From: Letharia columbiana
Lineage: Eukaryota > Ascomycota > Lecanoromycetes > Lecanorales > Parmeliaceae
Assembly (NCBI RefSeq): GCF_014066305.1
Contig: NW_023501046.1
Coordinates: 1 to 64,000 of the forward strand
Length of the DNA: 64,000 nt
Reading direction: 5' to 3'
A program made the translations under genes and the position numbers. Each line of letters opens with the position of its first letter. Within the stretch, counting starts at the first letter, position 1. Shown in pieces: positions 59,335-64,000 of this stretch. The notes beneath the pieces are model-generated. The model searched no databases and was not told the origin of the DNA. It saw nothing but the letters and a program-made list of their open reading frames with translations.

Positions 59335-60936
59335 TTACCACATATAATACTGGACCTTTGCCCTCTCGGCGGCAAGATGCGAGAGTGCATTCCAATTCAT
59401 CGTCAATGGTCCAGAAAGCCCAGGTACTCCGTAACCTTGAAATGATATCTCGCCTCCCATGGCATCCATCAGAATGTTTCCTTCAAAGATTGTCGCGTTA
59501 TCGTTCGCAAAATCCAGGTATCCCGTGTTGCGACCCTGAGGGTCAAATTGAACGGCACCTGACATGGTGTTGTACCCACGCCATTGAAAGTACAGCTGGC
59601 GAGGATGGCTACTCTCGATCTTCTGACGCTTTGCTGGCGCGTCTAAAGCTGTGTCGATAGGATCGTCTGGCTCGCCGCCCGTATTGTAATCCGAGTCCTT
59701 GCTACGTCCGGCTGCTCGCTCGTCGTCGCTACCCTCTTCATCACCGCTCATGTCTTCGCTATCACTCTCGTCGTCGGTATTCTCCGCATCACTGGGGTCA
59801 GTGTCCCAATCTCCATCTTGTAATAGCTTCGTAACATCTTCCTGCGTTTTACCGAGCACCATCAAGCCAAAAACAATTCCAAGGTCGAAGATAGCCAGTC
59901 GTCCACTCCGGATAGTTCGTAGACGCAGCTGCTTTGAAAGAAATGGCCAGTCGTGCTGGATGGCCTCGCATTTCACGACATATTTCCCGATGAGATTATG
60001 TGTCTCGAACGAGCTGCCGGCTTTCGGGTTAAGAACCCTCGCTCGATTATGAAGTTCCTCCACATATCTATGGTGGCTCATCATCTGTCGATCCCAATCA
60101 TGATTTGAACGTAGAATTCCACGTCCAGGAGATTGTCGCATATCGATTTGGTGTGCCTTGTTATTGACCCTTGCTCGGTCCCAACCAACGACCATTACGT
60201 TACTTGCACCTCCCAATCCTCCATCTGCCACATGCAGACCGCAAACTCGCTCTACTCTCCCTGTCAAAGCCATAGATTTATCGGTATACCCAGGCAGCAG
60301 GATCAAATCCGGTGTCTTGGTCCGGTCTGGATTGCCGTCCCCGTCGAGAAAGTATTTCCAAAGGAAGAGCGACGCATCACACTTTACTTCTTCTGTCGGA
60401 GTTGCGGAAGCCTCAAATTTTTGGATTCGTTTTGGTAGCTCTTGAGCACAAAACGCTTTCATTCTGTCACGGTAATCCTCCATCATGCTCTTGTATTGTT
60501 CCTTGAGGGTGGACTTGATCTTGAGAACTTGGGGTGGAACCGCATCGCACTATAAACGTGTCAATGATGCTGCTCGAGGTGAAGTTACCAATGTGGATCT
60601 GCTTACTAGCCCATGGGCGACACTTGTAAGCAGTAGAGCTTTCGCCTTTAAGGGGTCAATATTGGGACTGAAGTCGATTCCATAATGCTGCAACTGAGCC
60701 TTGATCCAGGGTCTATCAATCATACTAGCATCATTTCGGGCCGACTTTCTGGCCTTCTCACTCTTCAGAGATTCCGGGAAAAGGAGTCTTTTGAGGCATT
60801 TTCCACTTTCGCGAAAGGTGTCGTTGATACGGAAACCACTGTCTCCGAAGGAAAAGGGACCTTGTGTTGCATCCTCATTTGGATACCTTGGTCTGGTCAT
60901 TGGACCCTCTTCGGCTAGGAACGTGGTTGATGGCAT
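59335..60936 (-). CDS. Acidic protein with SAP-like N-terminal motif (514 aa)
   Basis: Exons are 60936-60607 and 60549-59335, joined across a 57-bp intron (GTAAGC...CATTGACACGTTTATAG) in phase 0. An N-terminal segment (DRPWIKAQLQHYGIDFSP ... KAKALLLTSVAHGLCDAVP) has the helix-strand-helix look of a SAP-like DNA-binding motif. The middle part has basic and aromatic segments (NKAHQIDMRQSPGRGILR, LRTIRSGRLAIFDLGIVFG). A long acidic stretch follows (DWDTDPSDAENTDDESD and on), then a putative nuclear signal (APAKRQKIESS). The C-terminal domain has LYFQWRGYNTMSGAVQFD and YGVPGLSGPLTMNWNAL. Probably a nuclear protein; this is inference from motifs, and I know no characterised relative. Confidence 0.7.
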
Positions 60937-62013
60937 AGAGTATACAGAGAGTAGCCTTCAAAGTATGAGGGGAGAATGTGATCAGAGACGGTGTATTGAC
61001 ATTCGTGGTTGACAGGGTTTTGAAAAAAGGCGAATGTAGACTCCAGCAAAAGGACTACCAGACTTAAGCAGAAGTAGTCGTGTTTGGTTCAAAGTTGCTG
61101 GAGACTGTCGATATGCCAGGGAAAGTGGGCAAAGAGTGGGATTGTTGAATTATGACAGAACTTAGGCTAAGGTACCTTAAGCTACACTATCTCAAGGCTA
61201 AGATTAGTGCTAAAGCATGTTGCTGCCGAGGTTTAACCGACAAGGCGGGTCTCATTTTGAGCAACCTTCAATAATATTAATATTTTCTATCAAATACTGA
61301 GATGTGCGCCTCAGTACAAACCCTTTCTCTATCCTACAACCATTGTCAGTCCAAGCTTGCAGTCTCGCTTCAGGAGGAACCAACCTACGACTCTGTGAGT
61401 ATGATAAGTACCGCAGGGGCTCGTGGCTCGTCTGTAGCGACCGCTGCTCAAGCCGAGGCAGATGAGGGAACCCTGGTCTACTCTGATGTACGTAGAGATG
61501 AGACTGTATTGATCGATACCTGTGTCGTAGCGACGCCGTTCCTGGAGACATCGTGACCCATAGCCCTCGCCGACGATGATGAAGTTTGGCAAGATCTCGT
61601 ACAAGATGGAGGTAGAGGGGGCTTCACCGGTGTCGGGCGAGTAGTTTGTGGTTTGCTGCATCTTTACTGCTTGGGTGAGTAGTGGAGTTGATGCGGGAGA
61701 AGTGGGCGATGGGGAGCGATGAGGTAGAAGTCGATGGGCTATGACAGCGTGGAAGGATGCTAAGGAACAGATTTAGATTTTTAGGGTGGTAGGTATGGAT
61801 TTTGGATGATTGTAAAGGGTAAAGGGACTCAAGAGACAATGGGACGAATGCCCCAAAAGTAAACCCGTGGCGAGTTGCATCTGCCTTGCTCGACAGGTTT
61901 TTCTTCTTGCAAAGCACATACATGTTGTACTTCCCGCGATCATCCTCCTTTGTCTCCCCGACCCCCGATTGCACCGCGCGCTCGAAGGAATTGATTCTGC
62001 GTACTGGTCTCTT
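60937..62013. other. Intergenic, one doubtful small gene
   Basis: Mostly featureless. On the minus strand, 61,661-61,329 is open for 110 codons (MQQTTNYSPDTGEAPSTSIL, then LPNFIIVGEGYGSRCLQERR). A GTATCG after TACGACACAG could start an intron leading to the other frame ending at 61,252. The N-terminal part is protein-like, but I could not fix a complete gene model, so it is noted here and not called. Confidence 0.4.
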
Positions 62014-63259
62014 TCAAAGATTCTGGAGGATGCCAGGCTGGATGTTCTCAAGCTTCTCAGCCAGTTCGGACCATACCCTCTTCTGCACCTCCTTATCCTG
62101 CAGTAGAGGTGAGCGCCTAGATGACTCGTATCAGCTTGCCTTGTACACCAGAATCACGTAGTGCAAAAACTTACTCCCCAATCGTACAATCATCTAAGAA
62201 CTGCCCATGCGTCTCTTCTCCACCCTCAGCGGCATTGACAGTAGTCCTACTACCTACTTCCGTCGAGCGAGCTAAAATGGTTCTGAAGACCTTGAAGATG
62301 AAGAGCTTGAGACCTGTCCATTCACGCATGACTTCCGTGACGACCCAGCCTGGGTTGGAATGGTTGACGACGACTTTTCCTTTCTTGGAAGACGCGGTGA
62401 TTTGTTCGGCTATCTCTTGGACGGCGTACATTTCGAGGAGCTTGGAGAGATTGTATCTGGAATTACAAATCAGCACATTGTTAACAAAATGTCGACGGCG
62501 CAGGCGTTGTTGTTTCACCTGTCATCCATTCTAGCCTTCTTCTCGTCTGCGAGCGCCTCAAAGATTTTCTCCTCTTCGCGCTCAGGAAACTGCGTCATCC
62601 AGTGGACGAAAGATGTCACAAATACAAGCCTAGCGGAAGCAATGGGTCAGTTCTTCTCTCTGCCTTTCCTTTCAACGCAAGGGTGTGAAATAGAAGAATA
62701 ATTGAGGGTTGCAAAGGTACAAGGGCTCTCTGCAGCAGGAGCGTCTCAAATCTTGCTAAATGTTTGCATACCGTGGCAGCGTGTTGAACTTCACACCCGT
62801 CTCTCGCAACTTGGGCAGCAATAACAGTGAATGCAGAATGGGGCTGACAACATTGGTAGTAATGCTCGACTCGTTATCTTCCATCATGGAGAAATTGAAG
62901 GTCACGATTCCCGCATTCTCAACCAGAATGTCAAGTCTTTCCAAGCCTTGCGCACGCTTTGCGAAGTGCTTGACCGACTCATAGTGAGCAAGATCAAGCT
63001 GCCACACTTGGACAACACCGGTACGTCCTGTTGCTTCCTCGATGGATCTCTTTGCCGCCTCGCCCTTTTCGAGGTTGCGAACTGCGAGGATGACTTTGGC
63101 GGCATCGAGACGCACGAAGTGGCGGGATGCTTCGAGACCGAGGCCGGCGTTGCTGCCTGTGACAATGATGGTTTGACCGGTGTATTTCTTGGTGGGGTAG
63201 GGAGGGATGGAGAAGAATTGGGAGCGCAGGAACGCGATGGGAGATTGTATGTCAGGCAT
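62014..63259 (-). CDS. Short-chain dehydrogenase/reductase (327 aa)
   Basis: This is an NAD(P)-dependent oxidoreductase of the classical SDR fold, close in pattern to fungal retinol-dehydrogenase-like SDRs. The exons are 63259-62772, 62629-62519, 62456-62175 and 62116-62014. Introns of 142, 62 and 58 bp, all GT-AG, give 328 codons. The cofactor motif TGSNAGLG is at residues 34-41, the LDLAHYESV and NAGI motifs follow, and the catalytic YNLSK is at 201-205. The preceding Ser is probably in VFVTSFVHW. The NPGWVVTEV motif (usual PG-x-V/T) is present. The start is the ATG of MPDIQSPIAFLRSQ, though the frame is open further upstream. Substrate unknown. Confidence 0.92.
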
Positions 63260-64000
63260 CTTGGGGGTTTGGTATTGAGTACTCAATGTGTATTTGCTTG
63301 TGTTCGTGCTAGAAGTAGAAAAAGAGAAGTAATGGTGGTGATGTTGAAGGGGCAAGGCGCTTGGAATGTTAGGCGAGGCGAGTGACGAAGAGATATGGAG
63401 ACTGTGATACTTTGACGGACTGGGAAATGGAGCCTCTTTATATATTTCCCGAAATCATTGGTGACTTCATTATCACACTTTGATCACAAATCTTTCTAAT
63501 CTCCGAGATTCTCGAGATTCTGCAGGATCCATCCATCATTTCAAAGCGCGATCCTAAGATTATCAGTCATGTGATGTCGATCTGCAGATCAGACAGATCT
63601 TGGCATTGATGCACTAGTCTTGTAACTGAGTACAACCGCTTTTCCACCCTCATCGCATGTCTTCTGCACAAGACTCTGGGAGTCGGAAAGAAACATCCCG
63701 ACACCAGCCAGGCACTCGCCTCTTATCTTCTTTCTCTTCCCTCTCATTTCCCCTTTAAAACATATACGTAAGCAACAACGCAATAACAAGTCTGCACAAA
63801 TGCATGCAACAGCGCGAGTGCCTGCGATAGTCAATGTGATGCTGGTGCTGGTGTTGACGCGTACCAGGCTTGCCTGTGTCGAGGCGGCTGTCTATGTAAT
63901 GCAGAAATCTGCCTGCAATGCTGCAAGGTCGCCGGCGATAACTTTACTGTTCTTGCATTCTGCGAAACGACATATCAGATAGCCGCTGGACATGTATTTT
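63260..64000. other. Upstream region of the SDR gene; no gene called
   Basis: Probable promoter side of the SDR gene, with a tatatatttcc AT-rich word near 63,440. Short frames on both strands beyond 63,589 have no recognisable content and run towards the window edge. Confidence 0.45.

Overview
The window is a piece of a filamentous ascomycete (Pezizomycotina) chromosome with a sharply two-part composition. Evidence for a fungus: short GT-AG introns of about 45-142 bp with CTAAC/CTGAC-type branch sites, Pol12, GDA1, ankyrin and SDR genes of fungal type, and very AT-rich blocks in which CpA/TpG dinucleotides are almost absent while CpG survives. That is the mark of repeat-induced point mutation (RIP, CpA to TpA). 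I cannot name the species; a Dothideomycete- or Leotiomycete-like genome with AT isochores would fit.

Layout. 1-6.48 kb: RIP-degraded AT block. 6.5-13.65 kb: balanced-GC island with a 5'-truncated dual-specificity phosphatase, a small hypothetical gene and an ankyrin gene with a HeLo/STAND-like N-terminus. 13.65-23.15 kb: AT block with a 390-bp G-free tract, a repeat later duplicated at 34.7-38.1 kb, nested MITE-like insertions and a fossil Ty3/Gypsy element on the minus strand. 23.15-26.95 kb: small GC island with one three-exon gene encoding a 919-aa protein with a PD-(D/E)XK nuclease-like C-terminus. 26.95-39.5 kb: AT block of decayed repeats. 39,528-40,933: a complete, un-RIPped, non-autonomous LTR element (TRIM-like) with a 5-bp target duplication. 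41.5-64 kb: gene-rich island.

The right-hand island starts with housekeeping genes: GDA1-type nucleoside diphosphatase, two small conserved-looking proteins, and DNA polymerase alpha subunit B (POL12). A 580-bp TIR element follows, then three decayed accessory genes (a DUF7580-like gene and a C2H2 zinc-finger gene head to head, and a third unidentified one). Then come a hypothetical gene, a secreted hypothetical protein, an acidic protein with a SAP-like N-terminus, and a short-chain dehydrogenase. Exon structures were worked out by hand from reading frame and splice consensus. The genes do not form an obvious pathway. The interest lies in the mobile elements, the RIP history and a 26-bp inverted repeat that brackets the whole 13.65-41.58 kb block.
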